64,000 nt of DNA from CAYPFY01 sp964410105 (GTDB taxonomy: Bacteria > Bacteroidota > Ignavibacteria > UBA10030 > SZUA-254). The notes under the pieces were generated by a model. The model ran no database searches, was not told where the DNA came from, and saw only the letters and a list, made by a program, of their open reading frames with translations. Where the stretch lies: positions 57,742 through 121,741 of the forward strand of contig CAYPFY010000011.1 in NCBI GenBank assembly GCA_964410105.1. The letters are read 5' to 3'. This document shows, piece by piece, positions 25,211 to 34,493 of this stretch (the stretch's first letter is position 1; each line of letters starts with the position of its first letter). The translations under genes and the position numbers were made by a program.

Positions 25211-25947
25211 AACCCCTCAAGCAGAACCTTTCCCGCGTAGAACATCAGCATTCCCCCGAAAACGATGAGGGGAGTGACCCTGTTGCCCGATCTGTTGATC
25301 TCGGGGATGAGGTCGCTCGCGCCGACGTATGTGGCGGCGCCCGCCGAGAAGGAGAATGCAAAACCGACCGCACGCGAATCGATCCTGGCGAGGAAGAATA
25401 CGATGAGAATCCCCAGCATCGTCGCCCCGCCTACCGAAACTGAGGCAAGAAACGCATTGCGTCTCCTGTGGCTTGCCGCCAGCATGATGGAGGCGACGGT
25501 GAGGCCCTCCGGGAGCTTGTGCAGCAGAATTGCAGCGAAGATCAGGAGGCCGATCCGGAAATCGTACTGCATTCCCGCCGAGATCGAGACCCCGTCGAAC
25601 AGGGCATGGATGGCGAGACCGCCGAAGGCAGAAAGGCTCGCGGTCTTTGAGATCATGACGTCGGTGTGTGTCTCCTCCCCGAAGTGAAGATGGCCGACGA
25701 TGGTGTGCTCGAAGAAGTGGAGAAGCCCGAAGCCGAGGATGATCGAGACCGATGCGCCCTGAGCCCCCAGAAGCTGAAAGCTCGCCGGCATCAGCTCCAT
25801 AAAAACGAGCGCCAGAAGGAATCCCGCGCCAAGGGCAAGCAGATACTCCTGCACCTTCCGCGGCCAGTCTTTTTTCAGGATGATCAGCGTCCCGCCCAGG
25901 ATCTCGGCGCCCGCAGCTATAAGGCCGAACAGGATGACCGTCAGCAT
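25207..25947 (-). CDS. ZIP-family divalent metal transporter
   Basis: 246 residues with about eight membrane segments. The ZIP metal-binding helices are present: HALFDGVSISAG near residues 113-124 and HKLPEGLTVASIM near 142-154, with the histidine-proline-glutamate-glycine motif. A loop (HTIVGHLHFGEETHTD) is histidine-rich. It should import or equilibrate zinc or iron. Its start overlaps the stop of the TPR gene by one base. Confidence 0.9.
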   Translation of the reverse strand: MLTVILFGLIAAGAEILGGTLIILKKDWPRKVQEYLLALGAGFLLALVFMELMPASFQLLGAQGASVSIILGFGLLHFFEHTIVGHLHFGEETHTDVMISKTASLSAFGGLAIHALFDGVSISAGMQYDFRIGLLIFAAILLHKLPEGLTVASIMLAASHRRRNAFLASVSVGGATMLGILIVFFLARIDSRAVGFAFSFSAGAATYVGASDLIPEINRSGNRVTPLIVFGGMLMFYAGKVLLEGF

Positions 25948-27113
25948 CAGGATTTTCTGTAGGGGGCGCTCAGGTACTGTTCCGCCTGCTTGTGCGCATC
26001 CAGAAAATCCTTCATCTTCAGAACCTTGTTGTACTGGGAGATGGCGAGCTCCCGCTTCCCCTGGATGTCATAGATCATCCCGATGCGGAGGTTTGTGAGC
26101 GTCATGAAGCCCGAAAGCTCCTTCACGTCAAGGGAGCGGGAGAGCTCGTCCGCGCGGTAAAAATACGCGAGTGCCTTTTCGTAGCGTGTCGACTGCATCT
26201 CGGAGAGCCCCAGGTAGTAATTCGCCTCCCGCTCCGATCCCAGATCGTACCCGGGTTGCTTCTCGCCGGATTTGGAGATGACCTCCGTGAAGACGGCGCG
26301 CATCTCTTCCCAGTTGCCCAGGGCAGCGTTGCAGCGGCCGACATAACGGTGAAAGACAGCGTTGTGGGGGTATTCGGAGTGAAGCTTCAGGGCGAGCGTG
26401 AGCGCATCGCCATACCGCTTCTCGATATTCTGCAGGGCCAGCATGAGGAAATAGGTTGCTTCGGTCCCGGCATAGCGCGCCTTCTCGGACGCCGCCCGCA
26501 ATTGCTCGAGCCCCTTGGACCGGTCTCCCCTGGGGAAAAAAAGCATCAGCGGCTTGACGAACGGATAGAGGTCGGGGACGACCGCCGCGTAATAGTTGTA
26601 AATCCCCACGCCGAGGAGAATGTCGTCATTGCCGGGAGCAAGCTCATATGCCTTGCGCACCACGGGCAATGCCTCCCGCCCCGCATTCGCCGCCTTGATC
26701 CAGTCTTCGCGCAACCCGTGGAGCCTCCCCTGAAAGCCGAGCGCGCCTCCCTTGAAGAATAGTGCCGCGACATCGCTCCCGTCCCGGTCAAGGCGCTTGT
26801 CGCACAGATCAATCACCCGATCAAGCTGGGCGAGGAAACGGTCATCCAGAGACCGGTTGTCGATGTCGGTGAGGATCTTCCACCAGTCGACCATCGAAAG
26901 GAAAAAATGCCCCGCCGGATGTTCGGGCTGCCCCCTGGCCACTTTCTGGAATTCCCCCCGGGCGCTGTCGAAGGAGAGATCATACACGTACCGGATGCCC
27001 CGTGAAATATGCCCCTCGGCCTCCGCATCCCCGATCCACTGCGCGCCGGTAGGGAGAGGGAGGAGGAGTAAGCAGAGGGCCGTCCACACGCTCGGGGAGC
27101 AGCTTCGGGCCAT
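25947..27113 (-). CDS. Exported TPR-repeat protein
   Basis: 388 residues. Signal peptide to about residue 24 (LLLLPLPTGAQ), then helical repeats over the whole length: early repeat SFDSARGEFQKVARGQPEHPAGHF, later YAGTEATYFLMLALQNIEKRYGDALTLALKLHSEYPHN and KRELAISQYNKVLKM. These are TPR-like and suggest a periplasmic scaffold. It lies between the OmpA-like and ZIP genes in a common orientation. No specific partner recognised. Confidence 0.82.
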   Translation of the reverse strand: MARSCSPSVWTALCLLLLPLPTGAQWIGDAEAEGHISRGIRYVYDLSFDSARGEFQKVARGQPEHPAGHFFLSMVDWWKILTDIDNRSLDDRFLAQLDRVIDLCDKRLDRDGSDVAALFFKGGALGFQGRLHGLREDWIKAANAGREALPVVRKAYELAPGNDDILLGVGIYNYYAAVVPDLYPFVKPLMLFFPRGDRSKGLEQLRAASEKARYAGTEATYFLMLALQNIEKRYGDALTLALKLHSEYPHNAVFHRYVGRCNAALGNWEEMRAVFTEVISKSGEKQPGYDLGSEREANYYLGLSEMQSTRYEKALAYFYRADELSRSLDVKELSGFMTLTNLRIGMIYDIQGKRELAISQYNKVLKMKDFLDAHKQAEQYLSAPYRKS

Positions 27114-27174
27114 CAGGGAAAAACGGACCGGCTCTTTCGGGATTTACATTCTGATCGGGACCGGGCGTGTCGGC

Positions 27175-27843
27175 TCACTTAAGATCCCCGTTATTTGCGG
27201 CATCCTTCAGCTTGTCGTTCGCGAATATCGCAATTTCCACGCGACGGTTCTGCGCCCTGCCGGAGGCTGTCGCATTGGAGGCCACCGGCTGGGTCTCGCC
27301 GTATCCGATGCTCGTGAACCGGGGGCCGGCCACCCCGAGACCCTTCGCATGATTGGCGACGGCCTCGGCTCGCCGCTCCGAAAGTTTCTGGTTGTACTCG
27401 GCCGTGCCCGTCGAATCGGTGTGCCCTTCGACCAGGATATTCGTGTCCGGATATTTGTTGAGGATAGTGGCAAGCTTGCCGATGTTTTCCTTCGCCTGTG
27501 GCTGGAGCTCGGACTTGTTCGTCTCGAACAGAATCCCGGAATCAAATGTAATCTTGATCCCCTCGCCGACCCGCTCGATCCTCGCCCCCGCGAGGTCCCT
27601 TTTCATCTCCTCGGCCTGGCGGTCCATATAGTTGCCGATGAGAGCGCCGGCGGTCCCGCCGATCGCCGCGCCGATGATGGCGCCGGCCGCGGTGTTGCCC
27701 GCCTGCTTTCCGATGATCCCCCCGATGATGCCCCCGGCGGCCGCGCCGATCGCCCCGCCCTTGACCGTCCTGCTCGCTCCGCATCCCATGAAGGCGATCG
27801 AGAGCGCTAACGTGAGGATGAGCAAAAGATTCATCGTTCTCAT
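27175..27843 (-). CDS. OmpA-family lipoprotein with glycine-zipper domain
   Basis: 222 residues. Lipoprotein signal with lipobox FMGC near residue 21. A glycine-zipper region follows (AIGAAAGGIIGGIIGKQAGNTAAGAIIGAAIGGTAGALIG), then an OmpA C-terminal peptidoglycan-binding domain with NILVEGHTDSTGTAEYNQKLSERRAEAVANHAK and GYGETQPVASN. It should anchor the outer membrane to peptidoglycan. AAAGGGGAA precedes the ATG and lies in the last codons of glyS region, 15 bases downstream of glyS. Confidence 0.92.
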   Translation of the reverse strand: MRTMNLLLILTLALSIAFMGCGASRTVKGGAIGAAAGGIIGGIIGKQAGNTAAGAIIGAAIGGTAGALIGNYMDRQAEEMKRDLAGARIERVGEGIKITFDSGILFETNKSELQPQAKENIGKLATILNKYPDTNILVEGHTDSTGTAEYNQKLSERRAEAVANHAKGLGVAGPRFTSIGYGETQPVASNATASGRAQNRRVEIAIFANDKLKDAANNGDLK

Positions 27844-27857
27844 AGAATTCCCCTTTC

Positions 27858-29348
27858 CTATTGGCCCCGAACCGGATTGCCCTCTGCGCGGGGCGTGGTT
27901 TTTTTTAGAAGATAGTCACAAAGCCGGTCACTCGCAATTCTTTCCTGCCGCATCGAATCGCGGTCGCGGACGGTGACCGTCTGGTTCTCGAGCGTCTCGG
28001 AGTCAACCGTGATGCAGAAAGGGGTTCCGATCTCATCCTGCCGCCGGTAGCGGCGCCCCACAGCGCCGCTGTCGTCATAGAATATCCTCAGGCGCCGTCG
28101 CAGATCGTCCTCAATTTTCCTCGCGATCTCCGGCATCCCGTCCCGGTTGACGAGCGGGAAGACCGCCGCCTTCACCGGAGCAAGGTCGGGGTGAAATTTC
28201 ATGACGACCCTTAATTCCTTTCCCCCCTCGGCCGTCGGCGCCTCTTCCTCCGCGTAGGCATTCACCAGGAAAGCCATAAAGGAGCGGCTCGCCCCTGCCG
28301 ATGTCTCGATGATGTAGGGGATGAATTTCTCCTTGGACGCCTCATCAAAATACTTCATGTTCTTTCCCGAAAACTCCTCGTGACGGGAAAGGTCGTAATC
28401 GGTCCGGTTGTGGATTCCCTCTATCTCCCCCCACCCGAAAGGGAACTTGAATTCGATGTCATAAGCATCCTTGGCATAGTGAGCCAGCTTGCCCGGCTCA
28501 TGCCGGTGCCAGCGGAGATTTTCCTGAGGGATCCCGAGCGAGAGGAACCAGGCGAACCGTTGTTCGCGCCAGTACTCGAAATGCCCCACGTCGGTGCCCG
28601 GCCTGCAAAAAAACTGCATCTCCATCTGCTCGAATTCCCGCGTGCGGAAGAGGAAATTCTTCGTGTTGATCTCGTTCCTGAAAGCTTTTCCGATCTGGGC
28701 GATGCCGAAGGGGAGCTTCTGCCGGGCGGCTGACTGGACGTTCAGAAAATTGACGAAAATTCCCTGCGCGGTCTCCGGCCTCAGATATACGACGCTCCCG
28801 GAATCCTCGACCGGGCCGACGAACGTCTTGAACATGAGGTTGAACTTCCGGGCCTCGGTGAACGTACCCCTGTTGCCGCAGTTCGGACAGCTCATGGCCG
28901 CCAGAATCGCGCCGGGCGAGCCCTCGGCAAGGGTCTGAAATTCCTTGAGAACCGCCTCGTCTCTCTGCTGCCCCTTGAAGCGCTCCGGATCGAGCTCCCT
29001 CAGAATCTCCTTCTGCTTCTTGGCCGACACCTCCTCGAAGAGGATGTCGAGGCGGTACCGGGACTTGCACTGTCTGCAGTCGACCATGGGATCGGTGAAA
29101 TTCTCGACATGACCCGAGGCTTCCCAGGTGCGCGGGTGCATGAGGATGGCGGCGTCGATCCCCTCGATGTTCTGGCGGAATGTCATCTCCCTCCACCAGC
29201 ATTCCTTGATGTTTTTCAGCAATTCGACCCCGAGCGGACCGTAATCCCATGCCCCGTTAAGGCCTCCGTAAATCTCCGACGACTGGAACACGAACCCCCT
29301 CCGCTTGCAGAGGGAAACGAGCTTCTCCATCACCTGCGAATCTGGCAT
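27858..29348 (-). CDS. glyS: Glycine-tRNA ligase, dimeric (GlyQS/class II alpha2)
   Basis: 496 residues. Class II motifs: motif 2 RNEINTKNFLFRTREFEQMEMQFF near residue 220-243 and motif 3 GASRSFMAFLVNAY near 350. The N-terminal zinc-like cysteines (CRQC near 86, CPNCGN near 155) are as in the bacterial alpha2 form. AAAGGAG is 5 bases before the ATG. It attaches glycine to tRNA-Gly, one of which is encoded at 63587. Confidence 0.95.
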   Translation of the reverse strand: MPDSQVMEKLVSLCKRRGFVFQSSEIYGGLNGAWDYGPLGVELLKNIKECWWREMTFRQNIEGIDAAILMHPRTWEASGHVENFTDPMVDCRQCKSRYRLDILFEEVSAKKQKEILRELDPERFKGQQRDEAVLKEFQTLAEGSPGAILAAMSCPNCGNRGTFTEARKFNLMFKTFVGPVEDSGSVVYLRPETAQGIFVNFLNVQSAARQKLPFGIAQIGKAFRNEINTKNFLFRTREFEQMEMQFFCRPGTDVGHFEYWREQRFAWFLSLGIPQENLRWHRHEPGKLAHYAKDAYDIEFKFPFGWGEIEGIHNRTDYDLSRHEEFSGKNMKYFDEASKEKFIPYIIETSAGASRSFMAFLVNAYAEEEAPTAEGGKELRVVMKFHPDLAPVKAAVFPLVNRDGMPEIARKIEDDLRRRLRIFYDDSGAVGRRYRRQDEIGTPFCITVDSETLENQTVTVRDRDSMRQERIASDRLCDYLLKKTTPRAEGNPVRGQ

Positions 29349-29401
29349 AGTCTCCTTTATGATGAGTGCATGGACGGTGTCACGTAAGAGCTAAGGCTCC
29401 C

Positions 29402-29878
29402 TTACACTTTCGTCTGTTTTTCCTTCGGCGCCCGCCGGAGAGCCGGGTTCTGCTTCAGCACGATGGTCTCGACGAGGAAACCCTCGAGCTCGATGTGAAT
29501 GGTGACGGTCCCCTCCGTCAGATTCTCCGACGCCACCGCCCGGCCGTCAAATCTCCGCGCCATCGCATTGAGCGCGGCGTTCATCTGCACCGGCTGCACG
29601 CTCGCCGGTATCATGACCCGGCGTTCCGTCCTCGTGAGGCGTGAGTTGGGAATGGGGAACGCCTGCTTCCGGGTCCATTGCTTCTCGATCATGAAGCGGG
29701 CGAGTATGGAGTCGATCTCACGGTCGACGGCACCTGCCCGGATGGCCACGCTCCCCTCGGCGGCCTCCGGATGCGGGGCGAAAAAGCCCCGGCTGACCAT
29801 GAATAACGCCAGCGCCGCGCCCGCCAGGACAAGCGATGCCGCGACACGCCTGAGAATCCCCTTGTCAGCGATCGGCAT
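29402..29878 (-). CDS. Hypothetical membrane-anchored protein
   Basis: 158 residues. One N-terminal anchor at about residues 10-28 (VAASLVLAGAALALFMVSRGFF) followed by a periplasmic domain (about 45-145: REIDSILARFMIEKQWTRKQAF; VTIHIELEGFLVETIVLKQ). I recognise no family. The start overlaps the 3' end of the enoyl-CoA hydratase gene by 14 bases, so it is translated from the same message. Confidence 0.7.
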   Translation of the reverse strand: MPIADKGILRRVAASLVLAGAALALFMVSRGFFAPHPEAAEGSVAIRAGAVDREIDSILARFMIEKQWTRKQAFPIPNSRLTRTERRVMIPASVQPVQMNAALNAMARRFDGRAVASENLTEGTVTIHIELEGFLVETIVLKQNPALRRAPKEKQTKV

Positions 29879-30659
29879 TTCCCAGCCCTGTGAACCGGGG
29901 TTTTCGTTTCTCGATGAAAGCCCGCGTTCCTTCCCGGAAATCGGCCGTGCGGCAGCATTCGCCGAAAAGCCCCGCCTCCACCTTCAGCCCCTCGCTCAAG
30001 GGGAGCTCCATGGTCGCGTTCACCGCCTTGATCGCCATCCGGACGGCGAGCTGACCCCTGGCGAGAATCGCCCGTGCCGTCGCCCGGGCAGAGTCGGAGA
30101 GCTCCCGGGCCGGGACTACCCTGTTCACCAAGCCGATGCGAAATGCCTCCGCGGCAGTGATCTGATTTCCGGTCAGAATCACTTCCATCGCTCGCCCCGC
30201 ACCGATGATCCGCGCCAGCCGCTGAGTGCCGCCGTAACCCGGTATGATGCCGAGCGCAACCTCCGGCTGTCCGAAGACGGCGTCTTCCGATGCGATGCGG
30301 ATGTGGCAGGCGAGCGCCAGCTCGCACCCCCCTCCGAGTGCATATCCGTTCACGGCTGCAATGACCGGTTTCCCCAGGTGCTGCACGTTGTCGAAGAGCG
30401 CCTGGCCCGAGGAGGCGAATGCCTTGCCTGACTCCGCGTCGAGGGAAGTGAGTTCACCTATGTCCGTTCCCGCCGCAAAAGCCTTCCCCGCCCCCGTCAC
30501 GATCACCGCATCAATTGCGGCGTCGGCCCTGACCGCCTCAAATGCTTTTTTCATCTCCTCCTTGATCTCCCGATCCAGGGCATTCAGTTTCGCCGGGCGA
30601 TTGATCGTGAGCGTCGCGATGCGATCTTCAACCGAGACGAGGAGAACGCGTTCCGTCAT
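29865..30659 (-). CDS. Enoyl-CoA hydratase
   Basis: 264 residues, crotonase fold. Both catalytic glutamates of the hydratase are present in GGGCELALAC and FGQPEVALGIIPGYGGTQRL; the oxyanion hole is FAAGTDIGEL. It hydrates a 2-enoyl-CoA in fatty-acid or related acyl-CoA breakdown. The ATG at 30659 has GGAGGAAAT 9 bases upstream; a much longer open frame upstream is a shadow of the DUF2520 gene and was dropped. It follows that gene by five bases. Confidence 0.92.
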   Translation of the reverse strand: MTERVLLVSVEDRIATLTINRPAKLNALDREIKEEMKKAFEAVRADAAIDAVIVTGAGKAFAAGTDIGELTSLDAESGKAFASSGQALFDNVQHLGKPVIAAVNGYALGGGCELALACHIRIASEDAVFGQPEVALGIIPGYGGTQRLARIIGAGRAMEVILTGNQITAAEAFRIGLVNRVVPARELSDSARATARAILARGQLAVRMAIKAVNATMELPLSEGLKVEAGLFGECCRTADFREGTRAFIEKRKPRFTGLGNADR

Positions 30660-30664
30660 GGTCT

Positions 30665-31579
30665 TTATTTCCTCCGTGATTTCTTTACGTCCATCGATCG
30701 GACGAATGAGCTGAAGAGTGAAACGACGTCGTCGTAGTTTTTCCTGGAAATCCGGCCCGCCTGGCGGGAGAGCCGGGCGGCTTCGATGCCGGCGACGGCA
30801 TAGAGGGGGAGGAACTCCGGCGACCGTTCGACGAGCGCCCGCAAATGGATCCCGACCGTCGCCAGATCGCCGCGGACGATGGGCCCGGTCAGGACCGAGG
30901 GCGCGGACTCGCGCACGACGTTGGCCATTGTGGCCGACATCAAGGGGCCGAACACATCTGTCCAGCCCGCCGAAAGCTTCCGAGAGAGCTCGGCGATCAC
31001 GTTGAGAAAAACGGCGAAGTAATTTGAGGCGAATACGCATGCGACGTGGTACAGAGGCTTCATCTCCTCCGGGACCACAAGGCTCTTTCCGCCCAAATTC
31101 CCAACGATCTCCCGCGCGGCCGTGATGCCCCTCGGGGTTCCCTCGATTCCGTAGTAAATCCCCGCAAGTTTTACCGCTCTCTTCCCCTCGGGAAAGGTCT
31201 GGACCGGGTGGATCGAGGCGACCGCGGCTCCCTTCTGCTCGAGCCGCCGGAGGACACGCGCCGGGTGAACGCCGGAGGAGTGCGCGGCAAAAAGTTTTCC
31301 GAATCGCAGCCCTTTTACCCGGGCAAGGCCCTGCGCCGTTTCCTCCAGCGCGTCGTCGGGGACCGCGATCAGGACGAATTCCGTTTGTGGATCTATCCCC
31401 GCAATCTCGGTCGAGACGCGGGGACACCTGACCCTGCGCGCGAGGGCGATCGCCGGGCGCCCCGTCCGGCTGACGATGCTTGCCACCGGATAACCGGCTG
31501 CGCTGAGCGACAGGGCGAAGGCCGTCCCCACTCTCCCTGCGCCGATGAGGGAAAACTTCGGTTTGCGGGTCGCCATCAA
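30665..31579 (-). CDS. Rossmann-like / DUF2520 oxidoreductase
   Basis: 304 residues. The N-terminal dinucleotide fold KFSLIGAGRVGTAFALSLSAAGYPVASIVSR (GxGxxG) is of the 6-phosphogluconate/F420-NADP reductase kind; then SSGVHPARVL and HPVQTFPEG mark the DUF2520 family, whose C-terminal domain is all helical (HVACVFASNYFAVFLNVIAEL). Function unknown; it may reduce a ketone or imine. The start overlaps the MEMO-like gene's stop by four bases. Confidence 0.85.
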   Translation of the reverse strand: MMATRKPKFSLIGAGRVGTAFALSLSAAGYPVASIVSRTGRPAIALARRVRCPRVSTEIAGIDPQTEFVLIAVPDDALEETAQGLARVKGLRFGKLFAAHSSGVHPARVLRRLEQKGAAVASIHPVQTFPEGKRAVKLAGIYYGIEGTPRGITAAREIVGNLGGKSLVVPEEMKPLYHVACVFASNYFAVFLNVIAELSRKLSAGWTDVFGPLMSATMANVVRESAPSVLTGPIVRGDLATVGIHLRALVERSPEFLPLYAVAGIEAARLSRQAGRISRKNYDDVVSLFSSFVRSMDVKKSRRK

Positions 31580-32409
31580 TTGGTCCGGGTAATGGACGCC
31601 GCCAGGTATCCGACGACCTGCGAATGATCGCCCGTCACATCACCGGAATTGCAATGGTGGAGGATCTCGACGCGATCGGCCCCGAGGAGTTTTGAGGCAA
31701 CCATCACGGCCACCGTGGGACCTCCCCCGCAGGCCTCGGTCACCTCGTCTTCCAGATGCTCCATCAGGCGCTCGGGATCGAATGCCCGGACGTCTCCGAT
31801 GAACACCTGGTCAAGCTGCTCCGCCTCTCCGTACGGGTGGTAATGGGAGAGGTCGGAGCTCGCGATGAGAACAGCGTTCTTCCCCTTAAGGATCTCGGAG
31901 AGTTTTTTCCCGAGGTGGAAGCAGTATTCAGGGCGCTGATCGCCCATGACGATCGGGAGGAAGCGGATTTTTCCTATGGCCCGCTGGAGGAATGGCAGGT
32001 GAACTTCAACCGCATGCTCATCGCCGTGGCCCCGGACCGACGCGCTTATCACGGTGTCGTTCCTGAGGAGCTCGTCCCTCAGGGCTCTGTCGACGGAGAC
32101 GTCCCCCAGCGGAGTCCTGTAACCTTCGCCGCTGAAGACGGAGATGCCGTCGAAATACTCCCGGTGGCTCGGCGAGGCGATGACGACCGAATCAGGGGGC
32201 GACGTCAGCTGTCCGTATGCTCGGGCGGCCGTCGGGCCGGAGTACATATACCCGGCGTGCGGGGCGATGATGGCGACGAGATGGCCGGGACCCGCTCGCG
32301 GCGATCCCGCCTGATCGAGCATGCGGTCGACGTCGCGCGAGAGGAGGGAACTCCGGGATGGATAAAATGTACCGGCCACGGCCGGCGGTCGGATGCCCGG
32401 TGTCGTCAT
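31576..32409 (-). CDS. amrB: AmmeMemoRadiSam system protein B (MEMO1 family)
   Basis: 277 residues. Family marks: RPPAVAGTFYPS near residue 7, IAPHAGYMYSGPTAARAYGQL near 49-70, GHGDEHAVEVHLPFLQ (histidine and glutamate metal ligands) near 128 and ASSDLSHYHPYGEAEQLD near 190. MEMO proteins fold like dioxygenases and bind metal; in bacteria they occur with AMMECR1 and a radical SAM protein. Only AMMECR1 is here, directly upstream. Confidence 0.9.
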   Translation of the reverse strand: MTTPGIRPPAVAGTFYPSRSSLLSRDVDRMLDQAGSPRAGPGHLVAIIAPHAGYMYSGPTAARAYGQLTSPPDSVVIASPSHREYFDGISVFSGEGYRTPLGDVSVDRALRDELLRNDTVISASVRGHGDEHAVEVHLPFLQRAIGKIRFLPIVMGDQRPEYCFHLGKKLSEILKGKNAVLIASSDLSHYHPYGEAEQLDQVFIGDVRAFDPERLMEHLEDEVTEACGGGPTVAVMVASKLLGADRVEILHHCNSGDVTGDHSQVVGYLAASITRTN

Positions 32410-32421
32410 GCGTTCGCAGCT

Positions 32422-32991
32422 TTAGGCAAATCCTTCATGGTGTGTCGGGGCATCCTGGTGGATGACTTCCGCGGTGAAAATATGCACGCGGGCGTCAGGG
32501 TGGCGCCACATCGAGGCCGGAAGCCCCGCCTTTCGCGTCGCCTGCATAATGAACATCTCCCTGTCCCAGCCGTGCTCCACGGCGACCTGAGGGAGCAGCA
32601 ACCCCCTGCAATTCCCGAGCTCCACGACCAGACCGTGCTTGCCCACCTCAATTTCTCCGATGTCCGTGATCCGCCGTAACGGGGAGAGGACGGAGATTTC
32701 AATGGCCAGCCCCGGAATCTCGTTAGCACAGACCGGATCGAAACGAAAATCTTCGGTCGCCGCCTTCGCCGCCGCTTCCCGCACCGTCTCATAGAGGGAT
32801 TTCACGGCGTCCACATATCCGATGCACCCCCTCAACTCACCATCTGCTCTGAGCGTGACGAATGCCCCCGACGGGTGGCGGAGAGGTGCCGGGAGAGTCT
32901 TGCGGATTTCCTGGCGCGCTCCCGATACGGCCGCAATGATCGACCCGCGAGCAGCGTCAAAAATTATTTCTCTCTCTGCTTCGGAAAACAT
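32422..32991 (-). CDS. amrA: AmmeMemoRadiSam system protein A (AMMECR1)
   Basis: 189 residues from the ATG at 32991. AMMECR1 signature GAFVTLRADGELRGCIGYVDA near residues 42-62 and GLLLPQVAVEHGWDREMFIMQATRKAG near 128-154 are intact. Function is not settled; partner genes amrB and the radical SAM protein suggest a protein-bound radical or modification reaction. A TTG six codons earlier lies upstream of the predicted transcript start and was not used. It heads the run that goes through MEMO, DUF2520 and hydratase. Confidence 0.88.
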   Translation of the reverse strand: MFSEAEREIIFDAARGSIIAAVSGARQEIRKTLPAPLRHPSGAFVTLRADGELRGCIGYVDAVKSLYETVREAAAKAATEDFRFDPVCANEIPGLAIEISVLSPLRRITDIGEIEVGKHGLVVELGNCRGLLLPQVAVEHGWDREMFIMQATRKAGLPASMWRHPDARVHIFTAEVIHQDAPTHHEGFA

Positions 32992-33008
32992 TGAGGGGGT
33001 CTCAGACA

Positions 33009-33037
33009 ATGGTAATGAATATCCGCCTGATTTTCAA
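33009..33037 (-). promoter_or_regulatory. Promoter of the AMMECR1-MEMO operon
   Basis: On the minus strand TTGAAA (33037-33032), 17-bp spacer, TACCAT (33014-33009). It is back-to-back with the glmM promoter. The -10 match is only moderate. Confidence 0.4.
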
Positions 33038-33041
33038 GGTC

Positions 33042-33070
33042 TTGCTTCTCAGAGACATCTTTACTAAATT
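33042..33070 (+). promoter_or_regulatory. Promoter of the phosphohexomutase gene
   Basis: TTGCTT (33042-33047), 17-bp spacer, TAAATT (33065-33070). Predicted start about 37 bases before the ATG at 33114. Confidence 0.55.
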
Positions 33071-33113
33071 TTCCTCGAATGGGAACGGGAGACGTACAAT
33101 CCGCTCGGGATCA

Positions 33114-34493
33114 ATGCCCCTGATGTCAAGCATATCGGGAGTCCGCGGCATCGTGGGAGAAAGCCTCACTCCGGAGATCGTCCTTGACTATTCCCGCGCC
33201 TTCGCCGAGTACACCTCGTCAGGCCGGATCGTCGTCGGCAGAGATGGCCGCATCACGGGGAATTTTCTGGAAAACATCGTCTGCGGCGTGCTCGCCTCCG
33301 CGGGGTGCGACGTCGTCTCCCTCGGCGTCGTTCCCACCCCGACGGTCGCCATAGCGGTCGAAAAAGCCGGTGCCGCAGGAGGGATCTCCATTACTGCCAG
33401 CCACAATCCGATAGAATGGAACGGACTGAAGTTCCTGGGGCCGTCGGGCATGTTCCTCAACGCCGAAGAGAACGCAAAACTCCGGGGGCTCCTCCGGTCC
33501 CCTCCCGCCGAAGGACGTTCCACGTCACGGGCACGGTGGGATCGCATCGGAAAGCTCACGCACGACGACTCATTCATCCGCCGGCACGTCGAGATGGTCC
33601 TCGGCCTCCCTTTCCTCGACATCGGCATCATCCGGAAGAGAAAATTCCGGGTCGTCGCCGATTGCATCAACGCGGCCGGAGGGAGGATCGTGCCATTGCT
33701 GCTTCGTGAACTCGGGTGCGAGGTCATCCCGCTCAACGGCGAGGTGGACGGAGTTTTCCGCCGTCCTCCGGAGCCGCTCCCTGAGAATCTCGGCGAACTC
33801 TCCGAGCGCGTAAGACGGGAGAAAGCAGACCTCGGCCTCGCCGTCGATCCCGATGTGGATCGGCTTGCGTTCATCACCGAGAAGGGCGAACCCTTCGGGG
33901 AAGAATACACGGTCACCTCCGCCGTCAGGTTCATCCTCGACCATGAAGGCAGGGACGGGGGCCGGGCTCGCCCGGCGGCCGTTGTCGTCAATCTCTCCAC
34001 AACCCGGGCCATCGACGATATCGCCCGGAGTAAGGGAGCGCGGGTCTTCCGGACGCCTGTGGGGGAAATCAATGTCGCTCAGCGGATGAAGGAGATCAGC
34101 GCGGTCATCGGCGGCGAGGGGAGCGGGGGAGTCATTCTCCCGGCAGTCCACTTCGGCCGCGATGCAATTGTCGGGATCGCCCTTTCCCTGCAGCAGCTTG
34201 CGGAATCCGGCGGGACGATGTCCGCCCTTAAGGCATCCTTTCCCCAGTATTCGATTGTGAAGAGGACGGCGCAACTCACATCACGGTCGGGGGATCCGTT
34301 CGCAAGGATCGCGTCGAAACATTCCGAGGGGACGATCAACACCGAGGATGGCCTTAAGCTCGATTTTGCCGATTCGTGGGTCCATCTGAGGAAATCGAAC
34401 ACCGAGCCGATCATCCGGATCATTGCCGAAGCGCCTAACGAGCCCCGCGCCCTCGAACTTGCCCTGAAATTTCAGGAGGAGATCCTCGGATGA
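33114..34493 (+). CDS. glmM: Phosphoglucosamine mutase / phosphomannomutase
   Basis: 459 residues from ATG 33114 (a second ATG three codons later is possible). The alpha-D-phosphohexomutase motifs are present: catalytic serine loop TASHNPIEWNG near residue 97, metal loop DPDVDR near 245, sugar loop GEGSGG near 338 and phosphate loop RKSNTEPIIR near 426. It interconverts sugar 1- and 6-phosphates, in GlmM glucosamine for peptidoglycan. GEGSGG rather than the GlmM GEqSGH leaves room for a phosphomannomutase role. Confidence 0.85.
   Translation: MPLMSSISGVRGIVGESLTPEIVLDYSRAFAEYTSSGRIVVGRDGRITGNFLENIVCGVLASAGCDVVSLGVVPTPTVAIAVEKAGAAGGISITASHNPIEWNGLKFLGPSGMFLNAEENAKLRGLLRSPPAEGRSTSRARWDRIGKLTHDDSFIRRHVEMVLGLPFLDIGIIRKRKFRVVADCINAAGGRIVPLLLRELGCEVIPLNGEVDGVFRRPPEPLPENLGELSERVRREKADLGLAVDPDVDRLAFITEKGEPFGEEYTVTSAVRFILDHEGRDGGRARPAAVVVNLSTTRAIDDIARSKGARVFRTPVGEINVAQRMKEISAVIGGEGSGGVILPAVHFGRDAIVGIALSLQQLAESGGTMSALKASFPQYSIVKRTAQLTSRSGDPFARIASKHSEGTINTEDGLKLDFADSWVHLRKSNTEPIIRIIAEAPNEPRALELALKFQEEILG

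Noticed and set aside
29865..31427. 520-residue open frame extending the enoyl-CoA hydratase upstream
   Set aside because: The extra part is a shadow frame of the DUF2520 gene; a strong ribosome site precedes the ATG at 30659, where the crotonase begins.
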